Notes under the pieces: generated by a model
What the model was told of the DNA's origin: nothing
Seen by the model: the letters and a program-made list of their open reading frames with translations, nothing else
Database searches by the model: none
Source of the DNA: JABDMH01 sp050298535
GTDB taxonomy: Bacteria; Bacteroidota; Bacteroidia; Chitinophagales; Saprospiraceae
Assembly (NCBI GenBank): GCA_050298535.1
Contig: JBNKUI010000011.1
Span: 1 to 64,000 of the forward strand
DNA length: 64,000 nucleotides
Reading direction: 5' to 3'
Shown: positions 9,406 through 18,350 of the stretch, piece by piece
How the letters are laid out: each line of letters starts with the position of its first letter
Numbering within the stretch: position 1 is the stretch's first letter
Made by a program: the position numbers and the translations under genes

Positions 9406-10017
9406 TTCGCTGCGACGATTGATTTCATCTCGAATCCGGGCTGCTTTTTCGTAGTTTTCCTCAGCAAGTACTTCGTCTAACATTGACTTTAATGCATCAA
9501 TCGAGTAGCTGGAAAGCGGACCTTGTTTCTTCTGTGACTCTCCCGATTTTTCAATGACTACGGGTCCTTTGGACTCTTCGTCAGACCCTTCGGCAGAGTC
9601 ATCCAGGATAACTCCTGCAGATTCCAGGATAAATTCGTAGGTGAATACAGGGCATCCAAAACGAACAGCCATAGCCAATGCATCTGAAGTGCGAGAATCT
9701 ATTTCAATGATTTCTCCTCTACGGAGACATACTAGCTTGGCATAGAAGATGCCATCCAGCAAGTCATTGATGATCACTTCCTTTAGATCAATACCAAAAG
9801 TATCCAGGGCGTTTTTGAATAGGTCGTGAGTCAGCGGACGGTTAGGTGTCATGCGTTCCATGGCGACTGCAATTGCCTGAGCTTCAAAGGCTCCGATGAC
9901 AATAGGCAATCTTCTGGAACCATCCTGCTCTCCAAGTACAACAGCGTAATTATGTGACTGCGACACACTATGTGACAGTGCCACAATATCAAGCTGTATT
10001 TTTCTCATATCGGTCAT
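9397..10017 (-). CDS. Bifunctional nuclease family protein (DUF151) with UVR motif
   Basis: The protein has 206 residues. The N-terminal about 140 residues form the DUF151 bifunctional nuclease domain (LPIVIGAFEAQAIA, RPLTHDLF, EIDSRTSDALAMAVR). After a short polar linker comes a UvrB/UvrC-type helical hairpin (LDEVLAEENYEKAARIRDEI) at the C-terminus. Family members are described as having nuclease activity, but their cellular role is unclear. The UVR motif suggests a partner contact. It follows etfA by 66 bp on the same strand, an association often seen in Bacteroidota genomes. Confidence 0.85.
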   Translation of the reverse strand: MTDMRKIQLDIVALSHSVSQSHNYAVVLGEQDGSRRLPIVIGAFEAQAIAVAMERMTPNRPLTHDLFKNALDTFGIDLKEVIINDLLDGIFYAKLVCLRRGEIIEIDSRTSDALAMAVRFGCPVFTYEFILESAGVILDDSAEGSDEESKGPVVIEKSGESQKKQGPLSSYSIDALKSMLDEVLAEENYEKAARIRDEINRRSESQ

Positions 10018-10083
10018 ATCGTAATACTCCTACGAAACTTTAGAAACGAATGTATATAATTTATTGCGAAAGCCGTTCCAAAA

Positions 10084-11037
10084 TCAATTGGACTGCTCCT
10101 TGTATTCCTTTACAGCTTCTGTCAATCTCGGCACTACTTCGAACAAATCCCCGACGACACCATAATCAGCTGCTTTAAAAAATGGTGCTTCCGGATCCTT
10201 ATTTATTACAACGATAGTCTTAGAATTGTTTACACCTCCCAGGTGTTGAATAGCTCCTGATATACCGATGGCAACATAAAGGTTAGGGCTGATCGCCACA
10301 CCGGTCTGACCTACGTGTTCATGATGAGGTCGCCATTCATTATCAGCCACAGGCCTACTGCAGGCAGTTGCAGCACCCAATGCTTCTGCCAGATCCAACA
10401 ATATGCCCCAATTTTCAGGACCTTTAAATCCCCGACCACCTGATACTACGAGCTCAGCTTCAGGAAGCGGTACCTGACCTTCCTGCAGCTTGGTTGAAAC
10501 GACTTCAATGTCAGATGAAGGGACGGCTACATCTAGCACCACTACTGGGCAGGCTTCCCCAATTTCCTCGGGTGCAATAGTGTTTCCCATAACGCTGATC
10601 ACCATTTTTTCACTACTTACCTTATAGGTTGCTACAGCTTTACCCGAAAAAACCATTCGTGTCACCGTGTCTTCTTGCAGTACACTGTTTGCCGATGCAA
10701 TTAAGGCTGCATCCAGCTTTATTGCGATTTTGCCGGCCAAGGTTTTCCCGGTAGACGAACTACTTAAGATCACGGCCCTTGCATCCAGCTCTTGACCTTG
10801 ATCACAGATTAATTGTGTATAGACCTTGTCATCAAAATGCGTAAACGTAGTTTTAATATGTTTCACTGACTTTGCTCCATAGAGACCAAGTTCAGATGCA
10901 TTTTTAGCCTCTCCGATCACCAGGACATGTAGGTCAACATTCCATTCCTGAGCCAACCGTACACCGTACGTTACTGCTTCAAAGGCACTTTTTTTACACT
11001 TTCCTCCTAGGCTCTCGGCATATACCAATACTGACAT
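10084..11037 (-). CDS. etfA: Electron transfer flavoprotein, alpha subunit
   Basis: The protein has 317 residues. The N-terminal alpha/beta domain is followed by the conserved C-terminal FAD-binding domain: VVSGGRGFKGPENW, CSRPVADNEW, HEHVGQTG, YVAIGISGAIQHLGG and INKDPEAPFFKAADYGVVGD. With EtfB it forms the heterodimer that accepts electrons from acyl-CoA dehydrogenases and passes them to ETF-quinone oxidoreductase. It lies 26 bp downstream of etfB in the same operon. Confidence 0.95.
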   Translation of the reverse strand: MSVLVYAESLGGKCKKSAFEAVTYGVRLAQEWNVDLHVLVIGEAKNASELGLYGAKSVKHIKTTFTHFDDKVYTQLICDQGQELDARAVILSSSSTGKTLAGKIAIKLDAALIASANSVLQEDTVTRMVFSGKAVATYKVSSEKMVISVMGNTIAPEEIGEACPVVVLDVAVPSSDIEVVSTKLQEGQVPLPEAELVVSGGRGFKGPENWGILLDLAEALGAATACSRPVADNEWRPHHEHVGQTGVAISPNLYVAIGISGAIQHLGGVNNSKTIVVINKDPEAPFFKAADYGVVGDLFEVVPRLTEAVKEYKEQSN

Positions 11038-11063
11038 TCTTCTAATTTTTTTACTGATATCGT

Positions 11064-11804
11064 TTAGATTACTTTGGCCTCCTCATGCAGGAGTTTCACC
11101 AATTTGTCCATTTCTTCAGGATCTACATAGGTGCAAGAAGTTCTTTTGGGTGGCAACGCGTATTCTGTGATAGTTGACATTTCAATACTTTCCACTTTTT
11201 CCTCCACATTGAGGGGTTTTCGCTTCGCCATCATGATACCTCTCATGTTGGGGATTCTCTGCTCGGCCAAGCCTTTAGCACCACTGACTATGATTGGTAA
11301 AGACAATCTGATGGTCTCTGTTCCTCCTTCGATATCTCGGGTCACCGTTGCTTTCCCTTCGTCTATATCCATATGACTAGCGTAGGACACAAAATGCAGG
11401 TCCAGTAAGGCAGAAAGCATGGCCCCCATTTGAGAACCATTGTAGTCGATGGTTTCTTTACCAGTGAGAATAATGTCAAAGGAATGCTTGCCTACAAAAT
11501 GTGCAATCTGAGTTGCAACATCGCGCGCGCTGGCAGGTGAGTGATCAACCCTGACGGCTTCATCGGCTCCAATCGCCAGTGCTTTTCTTATGATAGTATC
11601 ATTTTCAGCAGGTCCCACATGTATCACCGTGACTTTTCCACCATGCTTTTCCTTAACTTCTAATCCCTTTACCAGTGCATACCATTCATCATAAGGATTC
11701 ATGATAAACTGAACACCGTTGATATCAAATTGTGTGTTATCATCTTTGAATGCGATCTTCGCAGTGGTATCTGGAGTTTTACTTATGCAGACAAGTATGT
11801 TCAT
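11064..11804 (-). CDS. etfB: Electron transfer flavoprotein, beta subunit
   Basis: The protein has 246 residues with the typical beginning MNILVCISKTPDT, the NPYDEWYALVKGLEVKE segment and the AMP-binding region (LTGKETIDYNGSQMG). It is the partner of EtfA, encoded immediately downstream, and contributes the AMP site of the dimer. A TATCTTTG promoter element lies about 28 bp upstream of the start codon, so etfB-etfA-bifunctional nuclease is probably one transcript. Confidence 0.95.
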   Translation of the reverse strand: MNILVCISKTPDTTAKIAFKDDNTQFDINGVQFIMNPYDEWYALVKGLEVKEKHGGKVTVIHVGPAENDTIIRKALAIGADEAVRVDHSPASARDVATQIAHFVGKHSFDIILTGKETIDYNGSQMGAMLSALLDLHFVSYASHMDIDEGKATVTRDIEGGTETIRLSLPIIVSGAKGLAEQRIPNMRGIMMAKRKPLNVEEKVESIEMSTITEYALPPKRTSCTYVDPEEMDKLVKLLHEEAKVI

Positions 11805-11831
11805 TCAAATAGTACTTAGATGTTTATGAAT

Positions 11832-11839
11832 CAAAGATA
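11832..11839 (-). promoter_or_regulatory. Candidate -7 element TATCTTTG upstream of etfB
   Basis: On the minus strand the sequence is an exact TAnnTTTG match, the Bacteroidota sigma-ABfr -7 consensus, and it lies 28 bp before the etfB ATG. No clear -33 TTG at the usual spacing was found. Confidence 0.5.
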
Positions 11840-11906
11840 GAAACTCTATCTATTAGCTCGAAATTGTCAATAATAAGTAATTGTTCGGCACATTATATAC
11901 TAACCT

Positions 11907-12218
11907 ATGGAACGTATAAAATTATTAGAGTCATATCTATCTGAGTCCCCACAGGATCCTTTCCTCCATTTTGCTCTTGCCAAGGAATGGGAAGGCATAG
12001 GCGAGCTGAAAAAGGCGCTGGAAAAGTACGAGTATTTGCAAAAGACCTATCCTGAATATGTAGGTACTTATTATCATCTTGGAAAACTGTATGAGCAGTT
12101 TGATCGCAACCCGGATGCCATCAAGTGCTATGAAGTTGGTATCAAGGTTGCCAGAGAGGCTCAGGACAGCCATAGTGCCGGAGAACTTAGAGGTGCATTA
12201 GACGAACTGATATATTAA
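11907..12218 (+). CDS. Small TPR-repeat protein
   Basis: The protein has 103 residues covering about two to three tetratricopeptide repeats (DPFLHFALAKEWEGIGELKKALEKYEYL, then GTYYHLGKLYEQFDRNPDAIKCYEVGI). It has no signal peptide or catalytic motif. TPR units bind other proteins, and the partner is unknown. The gene stands alone between etfB (divergent) and dapF (convergent, 11 bp apart). Confidence 0.8.
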   Translation: MERIKLLESYLSESPQDPFLHFALAKEWEGIGELKKALEKYEYLQKTYPEYVGTYYHLGKLYEQFDRNPDAIKCYEVGIKVAREAQDSHSAGELRGALDELIY

Positions 12219-12229
12219 ATAGGGATCGA

Positions 12230-13021
12230 CTATCTGGTAATTTCCACCTCTCCTGTAAAGACCCATGTAGCCGGTCCTCCTAGCCAGATATCTTCAAATC
12301 CCTGAGGAGTCCGATTAAAACGAACCCGGAGATCTCCTCCCTTGGTGCGGACATTCACCGTTCCGTTCCTCTGATTATGCTTTATTGCGTAAGAAATAGC
12401 GGCAGCTGTGACACCCGTTCCACAACTGAGGGTTTCATCTTCCACTCCTCTCTCATAGGTGTTTACTTCGATACCCTGCTCCAGTTCTTCCACGAAGTTT
12501 ACGTTGATTCCTTCCTTTCTAAAGCGATCTGAGTACCGAATGGCCTTTCCGGATTCTACAATATCCAGGTCGGAGAGGTCCTCCACAAAACTTACATAAT
12601 GTGGCGATCCTGTATCAAGGATAAAGTATCGACTATTGAGCTCCACGGAGTCAACTGGCTGCATGGTAATTTCAACAGTTCCATCTTCCTCAAGGCGAGC
12701 GTGATGTTTTCCATCATATGCCATGAAAGTGCCTTCCTTCCCAAATCGTTGGAGATAATGCATACAGGCCACAGCGCAGCGAGCTCCATTTCCACACAAA
12801 GATCCCACTTTGCCATCAGCATTGAAGTAGATCATGGCAAAATCTGCCTTATCTGAAGGCTCGAGTAGGATAAGTCCATCTGCTCCTACTCCGAATCTTC
12901 GGCTACAAAGCCGGTTGATAATTGGCTCATCCTGGGGGCTCAACCACTGTTTTTCGAACTGATCTACGATCACAAAATCGTTTCCAGCCCCCTGAAATTT
13001 CATGAATGGAATTAAGGTCAT
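12230..13021 (-). CDS. dapF: Diaminopimelate epimerase
   Basis: The protein has 263 residues with both catalytic cysteines of the pyridoxal-independent racemase: C76 in GSLCGNGARC and C200 in ETLSCGTGVTAAA, plus the QGAGNDFVIVD start motif. It converts LL- to meso-diaminopimelate for lysine and peptidoglycan synthesis. The ATG at 13021 overlaps the stop of the upstream small membrane gene by 4 bp. A second ATG at 13003 is closer to the usual family start. Confidence 0.93.
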   Translation of the reverse strand: MTLIPFMKFQGAGNDFVIVDQFEKQWLSPQDEPIINRLCSRRFGVGADGLILLEPSDKADFAMIYFNADGKVGSLCGNGARCAVACMHYLQRFGKEGTFMAYDGKHHARLEEDGTVEITMQPVDSVELNSRYFILDTGSPHYVSFVEDLSDLDIVESGKAIRYSDRFRKEGINVNFVEELEQGIEVNTYERGVEDETLSCGTGVTAAAISYAIKHNQRNGTVNVRTKGGDLRVRFNRTPQGFEDIWLGGPATWVFTGEVEITR

Positions 13022-13212
13022 TCTTTAGAGGTTTCAAATAGTTCAATCTCTTCTCCAGTTTCAGCTTCTATCTGACACTTTCTCATCAACATAAGTCCGA
13101 ACAATAGAACTAGGAGTGCGAGACCAAATAATGAAAACTTCCACCCCCACATATTTCCCATGTACTCATCATTTTCGGTTTCCTCAATCTCTGATTTTTT
13201 TTCATTGTTCAT
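13018..13212 (-). CDS. Small single-pass membrane protein, unknown
   Basis: The protein has 64 residues: an acidic N-terminus, one strong membrane helix (LFGLALLVLLFGLMLM) and an acidic C-terminal tail rich in Glu. Its stop overlaps the dapF start by 4 bp, which argues that it is translated and coupled to dapF. No family was recognised. Confidence 0.55.
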   Translation of the reverse strand: MNNEKKSEIEETENDEYMGNMWGWKFSLFGLALLVLLFGLMLMRKCQIEAETGEEIELFETSKE

Positions 13213-13457
13213 GAGAAGGTAAAGTTAAAGGAGTTTGACGTAATGTGTTGCATTAACAATGAAGCACATGTTGTTATTGTCGTTTTATTGCCATTTGCCT
13301 CTTTCACAAAGAGAGAATTTCAAGGCAAGATTGTACGTTCTTAATCAGCGAAAGGTTAGCTTTTTGTTAACATCCTTTGATTTGGAGCACTGCAAGTTCA
13401 AATGTAATAACTTAATTTTGTGGGGAGAGTATCAAGATGGTACTGTAAAATGGAAAT

Positions 13458-14876
13458 ATGAGAAATGTAGCCCTGATGATTTTGGTTGCTTTGATGAGCT
13501 CACTGATGACTGTGGGGATTTTCAAGTATTTCGACACGCCAGAGAAGATCATCATTCGAGAGCCGATACCAAAGACACAGCCGACAAGTACTCCAATGAA
13601 CGATTATGATCGTCCCAGTCGATCTGCCTCCATTCTGGCCACGACACCCACAGATTTTGTTACGGCAGCCACAGCAGCTACACCGGCAGTGGTCTATATT
13701 CGGACCCTTCATCGGAACAAAGACGGCTTTTGGAAATATAAGTATACTGCATCTTCGGGAAGTGGTGTGATTATTTCTCCGGATGGATATATAGTCACAA
13801 ATCATCATGTCATTGATCAGGGATCGGAGATTCATCTGACGCTGGACGATAAGAGAGAATATGAGGCCGATTTAATTGGAAGTGATCCCACGACAGATAT
13901 TGCACTATTAAAAATCAATGCCACTAATCTCCCCTTTATTGACTTTGGGGACTCCGATTCGGTACGCATCGGCGAGTGGGTCCTTGCCATTGGAAATCCC
14001 TTTCGGTTGGAATCTACTGTGACAGCCGGCATTGTGAGTGCTACTGCACGAAATATCAGCATTCTTGACAATGAAGCCAGTGTTGAATCATTTATTCAGA
14101 CTGATGCTGTCGTAAATCAAGGCAACAGTGGTGGCGCTTTGGTTAATACCAATGGGGCTCTAATTGGTATTAACGCTGCTATTATCACTCAATCGGGAAA
14201 ATATGAAGGCTACTCCTTTGCGATTCCCTCTAACCTGGCACAGAAGGTGATCAGGGATTTAAGAGAATATGGTGAGGTACGAAGGGGGCTGTTAGGTGTG
14301 AGTATAAAGAATATGACATCAGACCTGGCTAAAAAGCTTGACCTCAAAGAAGTCAAAGGGGTGTATGTGGATTATGTAAATCCAAGCAGTGCCGCCAGGA
14401 AAGCCGGCCTGAAGAGCGGAGACGTGATTATTTCACTTGATGGCGCCGCCACCGAGACATCTCCTCGGCTGCAGGAGTTGATTGCCAGAAATCGACCTGG
14501 AGATAAGGTGGATGTGGAGTTTATCCGCGATGGGGACGTACAGTCTACCGTAGTAGTACTACAGCAAAGGGTGGTACGAAAGTTAGATCCCATGATGGTG
14601 GAACTGGGTTTTGAGCTCAAGGACCTGTCTGAGTCCGAAGTGGTGAAGTATGGTCAGAGTGGCGCCAAAGTCAACAGCATCTACCGGGATAGTAAGATTA
14701 TGGAGACTAACATGGACCTGGATTTTATTATCACATCGGTCAATGGCAAATCAGTAAACAATGTCGAGGAGACCTTGCAGGCCATTCACGATGCGGATTC
14801 AGAAATCGTGGAGTTAGGTGGCTTTTATCCACAGTATGAAGGCGATTATCTCTACGCTTTTAGTCTACGGGATTGA
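13458..14876 (+). CDS. degP: HtrA/DegP-type periplasmic serine protease with PDZ domain
   Basis: The protein has 472 residues with an N-terminal membrane anchor or signal (about residues 4-22) and a trypsin-like domain. The catalytic triad is H117 (TNHHVID), D147 (DIALLKI) and S224 (QGNSGGALV). A PDZ domain covers about residues 275-370, and a second, weaker PDZ-like region follows to the C-terminus. These proteases degrade or refold misfolded envelope proteins. A TAATTTTG element at 13413-13420, 37 bp before the ATG, is a plausible promoter. The choice of the gene name among degP/degQ/degS homologues is by family only. Confidence 0.9.
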   Translation: MRNVALMILVALMSSLMTVGIFKYFDTPEKIIIREPIPKTQPTSTPMNDYDRPSRSASILATTPTDFVTAATAATPAVVYIRTLHRNKDGFWKYKYTASSGSGVIISPDGYIVTNHHVIDQGSEIHLTLDDKREYEADLIGSDPTTDIALLKINATNLPFIDFGDSDSVRIGEWVLAIGNPFRLESTVTAGIVSATARNISILDNEASVESFIQTDAVVNQGNSGGALVNTNGALIGINAAIITQSGKYEGYSFAIPSNLAQKVIRDLREYGEVRRGLLGVSIKNMTSDLAKKLDLKEVKGVYVDYVNPSSAARKAGLKSGDVIISLDGAATETSPRLQELIARNRPGDKVDVEFIRDGDVQSTVVVLQQRVVRKLDPMMVELGFELKDLSESEVVKYGQSGAKVNSIYRDSKIMETNMDLDFIITSVNGKSVNNVEETLQAIHDADSEIVELGGFYPQYEGDYLYAFSLRD

Positions 14877-14965
14877 TCCCTTGAAACTCTAAGTGAGTTA
14901 TACCCAGTCGGGTGACATTACTTTCCCTGTATCATGTGTAGGTTAGTCGCTTTAATCAGAGAGCG

Positions 14966-15109
14966 ATGTTAAAACTAAATCTTACAGTAGTACACAAAAG
15001 AGGGGAAGGTCAGAGGTTCTCTGCTGAGGTGGAAAAAGCATTGGTAACAAAGGCGTATCATGACTTACTCCTCCTAGATGACTTGTTGGGTTCCGCTGAA
15101 GAAGAGTAA
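14966..15109 (+). CDS. Possible small protein of 47 residues
   Basis: An ATG-to-TAA frame encodes a 47-residue product beginning MLKLNLTVVHKRGEG and ending in an acidic LLLDDLLGSAEEE tail. The balance of charged and hydrophobic residues is protein-like, and it fills an otherwise empty 337-bp gap between the protease and the sensor kinase. No family was recognised and there is no strong ribosome-binding site, so chance cannot be excluded. Confidence 0.35.
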   Translation: MLKLNLTVVHKRGEGQRFSAEVEKALVTKAYHDLLLLDDLLGSAEEE

Positions 15110-15155
15110 GTGTTTCGGCAGATAATTAAAATGATTTCGTTACTTGGAAGATAAA

Positions 15156-15173
15156 ACTGCCTTGTCAGGCAGT
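15156..15173. terminator. Short perfect hairpin between the small frame and the kinase gene
   Basis: ACTGCCT pairs perfectly with AGGCAGT around a 4-nt TGTC loop. On the plus strand a T-rich run begins about 6 nt later (TCATTTTTA). On the minus strand TTTTAT follows directly. Read rightward, it could end the 14.97-kb transcript or shape the leader of the downstream kinase. Confidence 0.4.
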
Positions 15174-15213
15174 AGGTCATTTTTATGATGACTCAGGATA
15201 ATCTAAATATCAA

Positions 15214-17172
15214 ATGATAACCTTTAGAAAGATAGTCTTGACAGTAAGTGCACTTGGCTTCCTTCTGGCTACAGTGCAAGGACGAAATAGACAGGATATT
15301 ATCGATAGCCTCGAGCAAGTCATTCAGTCGGACGCCATTGATACAGCCAAGTTTTATCCATATACGCAGGTGATATGGCACTATCAGCATACCAACAAGC
15401 CCTACGCGCTAGAGCTTACACATGACCTCAGAGCCCTTGCATTAAAGCATAAGAAGGATGCCTGGCTCAATAATGCGTATTACTATTATGGTGTCATTTA
15501 TAAGAACTCCGGGGAATACGAAAAAGCCAGGGTATATATGGATTCGAGTTTTGCGATCGCTAATACCAGAAATGATACTGCCCGAATCACCTATGCAAGT
15601 TATCAATTGGGAGTGATCGCAAGCATGCAGCACCAGTATGAGGCTGCAATCAATCATCTGAATCGTGCGGAGCGATTGTATGCATCATTAGATATGCCTT
15701 CCAGTGTGGCGATGACACTGAGTTCGAAAGGCAGTGTCTATCGCAAGATGAAACTATATGAGAAAGCACTAGAAGCTTATTTTGAATCACTCTCAATCAA
15801 TGAGGAGCAACGGGATTCCTCTGGTCTAGCTAATGTCTATAATAACATTGCTAATATTTATGCTACTGTAGACTCGGCAGATCTTGCCTTTCTATACTAT
15901 GATAAGCAGGAAGCAATCAATGAAGCGCTGGGCAATACATACGGATTGAGTTTCGTGTACGAAAATCGTGGACGCTTATTCCACAAGATGGGTCAATATG
16001 ACAAGGCCATTGCTTCATTGCAGAAGGCAGCTGACATCCGAAGTGAGATAGGCAGCAAAGATTATTATGTTGCCGCTATATTGCAACTGGGAGGATCATA
16101 CCTCAAGAAAGGGCAATTGAAGGAGGCGTATAAATATATCAATGAATCATATCAGACCGCAACAGAATACGGTCTTACATTTCGACTCCAACAATCGAAC
16201 GAGATGATGGCTAAGGTGAGTGCTGACATGGGCGACTACCAGAAGGCTTATCAGCATCACCTCAATTATCAGTCCATAAAAGATAGTTTGTTGAATGAGC
16301 AAATCTCTGAACAGGCCCTCCGGATCGATGCGCTCACTGATCAGGAAATGGTGCTTCGGGACCAGGAAATTGCTTTATTGTCCACACAAAATGAACTAAA
16401 GGACCTTCAAATTAGATCGAGAAATCGATTCTTATTTATCACCATATTGGGACTGATCGTTCTGGGTGTGCTCAGTGGTGTTATCTATCACAGCCGTCAA
16501 AAAGTGCGGAGTCTGAATGCTGCTCTTTCAGAAAAACAGGCCGTTATTGCCAAGTCACTGTCTGAGAAAGAATTCTTATTGAAAGAAATTCATCATAGGG
16601 TCAAAAATAATCTTCAGATTATATCAAGTTTGCTCAAACTGCAATCAAGATCTGTTGCCGACCGGAAGGCTCAGCAGGCTTTGGATGAAGGCCGTAATCG
16701 TGTACGATCCATGGCTCTTATCCATCAAAACCTTTATCAGGATGAAGGAAATATTTCAGGCATCAAGGTTGAGAAATATCTACGTGAGCTAGTGGATGAA
16801 CTAGTCTCTGCCTATTCGGTCAAAAATGAAATCGATTTAGAACTTGATATCGAGGAGATGGTCCTGGATGTTGACGAGTTGGTGCCAATCGGGTTGATCA
16901 TCAATGAACTGGTCACGAACACACTGAAATATGCTTTTCAGGACTCCACGGGTGGGAAAATAGTGATCCGGATGGAAACGACACCTGCCAATATGATTAG
17001 ACTGGAAGTAAGCGACAATGGAAGGGGGTATGGTGAAAACGAGGGAGCAAGTGGATTTGGACAACGATTAGTTCGATCTCTGGCAGCACAGCTTGATGCC
17101 ACCTATGAAATTGAGCACGAAGACGGTGTAAAAATCACATTCATGATTCCATCACTTAAGCAGGTAGCTTAA
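15214..17172 (+). CDS. TPR-containing sensor histidine kinase (HisKA_2 type)
   Basis: The protein has 652 residues. After a signal peptide, about six tetratricopeptide repeats fill residues 30-370. A short coiled coil and a transmembrane helix (FLFITILGLIVLGVLSGVIY) follow, then a HisKA_2 dimerisation/phosphoacceptor domain with EIHHRVKNNLQ (H460/H461) and a HATPase with NELVTNTLKYAF and DNGRGYG. The architecture puts the TPR region in the periplasm as the sensing part and the kinase in the cytoplasm. No response regulator lies next to it, so its partner is encoded elsewhere. Confidence 0.88.
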   Translation: MITFRKIVLTVSALGFLLATVQGRNRQDIIDSLEQVIQSDAIDTAKFYPYTQVIWHYQHTNKPYALELTHDLRALALKHKKDAWLNNAYYYYGVIYKNSGEYEKARVYMDSSFAIANTRNDTARITYASYQLGVIASMQHQYEAAINHLNRAERLYASLDMPSSVAMTLSSKGSVYRKMKLYEKALEAYFESLSINEEQRDSSGLANVYNNIANIYATVDSADLAFLYYDKQEAINEALGNTYGLSFVYENRGRLFHKMGQYDKAIASLQKAADIRSEIGSKDYYVAAILQLGGSYLKKGQLKEAYKYINESYQTATEYGLTFRLQQSNEMMAKVSADMGDYQKAYQHHLNYQSIKDSLLNEQISEQALRIDALTDQEMVLRDQEIALLSTQNELKDLQIRSRNRFLFITILGLIVLGVLSGVIYHSRQKVRSLNAALSEKQAVIAKSLSEKEFLLKEIHHRVKNNLQIISSLLKLQSRSVADRKAQQALDEGRNRVRSMALIHQNLYQDEGNISGIKVEKYLRELVDELVSAYSVKNEIDLELDIEEMVLDVDELVPIGLIINELVTNTLKYAFQDSTGGKIVIRMETTPANMIRLEVSDNGRGYGENEGASGFGQRLVRSLAAQLDATYEIEHEDGVKITFMIPSLKQVA

Positions 17173-17181
17173 GTTAGTTAC

Positions 17182-18204
17182 CTACAAGTTGACTTTGGTG
17201 AGTGTTTCTAATGTGTAATCCATCATTTCCTCATTTATATCCAGATGTGTAACCAATCGAATCGTATTGTCACCCAGTGCTGCACTCATGATTCCATACG
17301 CTTCAAGCTTTGCTACCAGATCATCGGCGCTGCAATGATCATCTAATTGGGCGATTACTATGTTAGTATGTACGGGATTTACCTCCTTTATAAATGAGCA
17401 CTTTCTCAGCACATTGCCAATAGATTTCGCCCGGTCATTATCAACTTTCAATCGATCAATGTGGTGATCTAGTGCATAGAGACCCGCGGCAGCCAATATC
17501 CCTGCCTGACGCATACCGCCTCCCATTACTTTTCGATATCTACGAGCCTGATTGATGATTTCCTGATTTCCAATGAGCAAAGATCCCACGGGTGCTCCTA
17601 AACCCTTTGAAAGGCAAATGGATAACGTGTCAAAGCGCTGTCCCCATGCATTGTATTCGTCGCCGGTTTCTACCAACACATTGAAAATTCGGGCTCCATC
17701 TAAATGAAATTTTAGATGGTTGGCATCACATACCTTCTTGATAGCATCAATCTCATCCAGGGTATAGTAGCTCCCTCCTCCTTTATTGCAGGAATTCTCC
17801 AGCGAAACCAATGAACTTTTGGGAAGCCAATCATGTCCGGGCCGTACAGCTTTCTGTAGCTGGGATGCCGTGATTTTTCCATATTCCCCATCCAGCAGAT
17901 GTATCGCCAATCGCCCATTATAGGCATATCCACCGGTTTCGTATTGAAAGATGTGAGAGTCTTTATCACATATTACTTCTTCGAGGTCTCCTGTGTGTAC
18001 CTGAAGTGCTATCTGATTTGTCATGGTGCCAGATGGACAAAAGAGGGAGGCCTCGTGCCCAAACATGGATGCAACACGTGCCTGCAATCGGTTGATTGTG
18101 GGATCACCTCGGAATACATCATCTCCCACCTCAGCCTGCATCATGGCTTCTAACATGGCTTTCGTGGGTTTTGTGGCCGTGTCGCTCAGTAAATTAACCT
18201 CCAT
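17182..18204 (-). CDS. ltaE: Low-specificity L-threonine aldolase
   Basis: The protein has about 341 residues and is a fold-type I PLP enzyme beginning MEVNLLSDTATKPT. It has FCPSGTMTNQIAL, the DGARIFN region and the PLP lysine K200 in SKGLGAPVG. It cleaves threonine or allo-threonine to glycine and acetaldehyde. An upstream ATG at 18318 would add 38 residues that do not fit the family, so the start at 18204 (or 18207) is chosen. It converges with the sensor kinase gene, leaving only 9 bp between stops. Confidence 0.9.
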   Translation of the reverse strand: MEVNLLSDTATKPTKAMLEAMMQAEVGDDVFRGDPTINRLQARVASMFGHEASLFCPSGTMTNQIALQVHTGDLEEVICDKDSHIFQYETGGYAYNGRLAIHLLDGEYGKITASQLQKAVRPGHDWLPKSSLVSLENSCNKGGGSYYTLDEIDAIKKVCDANHLKFHLDGARIFNVLVETGDEYNAWGQRFDTLSICLSKGLGAPVGSLLIGNQEIINQARRYRKVMGGGMRQAGILAAAGLYALDHHIDRLKVDNDRAKSIGNVLRKCSFIKEVNPVHTNIVIAQLDDHCSADDLVAKLEAYGIMSAALGDNTIRLVTHLDINEEMMDYTLETLTKVNL

Positions 18205-18338
18205 CATCTGTAAAGTAAATTTAGGGCCTGAAAGGTGTTGAAAATGTATCGAATAAACAAGAATATGTATGCATGACGTCAATCTAAGATCGTAGATAAG
18301 TATCATCAAACAATGCATCTTCAGACCTAAAATCGTAC

Positions 18339-18346
18339 TATATTTG
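18339..18346 (+). promoter_or_regulatory. Candidate -7 element TATATTTG immediately before lepA
   Basis: TATATTTG matches TAnnTTTG exactly and ends 4 bp before the lepA ATG at 18351. If used, transcription would begin at or next to the start codon, giving a leaderless or nearly leaderless mRNA. Confidence 0.5.
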
Positions 18347-18350
18347 TCGT

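Noticed and set aside
13259..13609. Frame of 116 codons with an ATG before the HtrA gene
   Set aside because: Its second half lies out of frame within the HtrA coding region, and its composition does not look like a protein.
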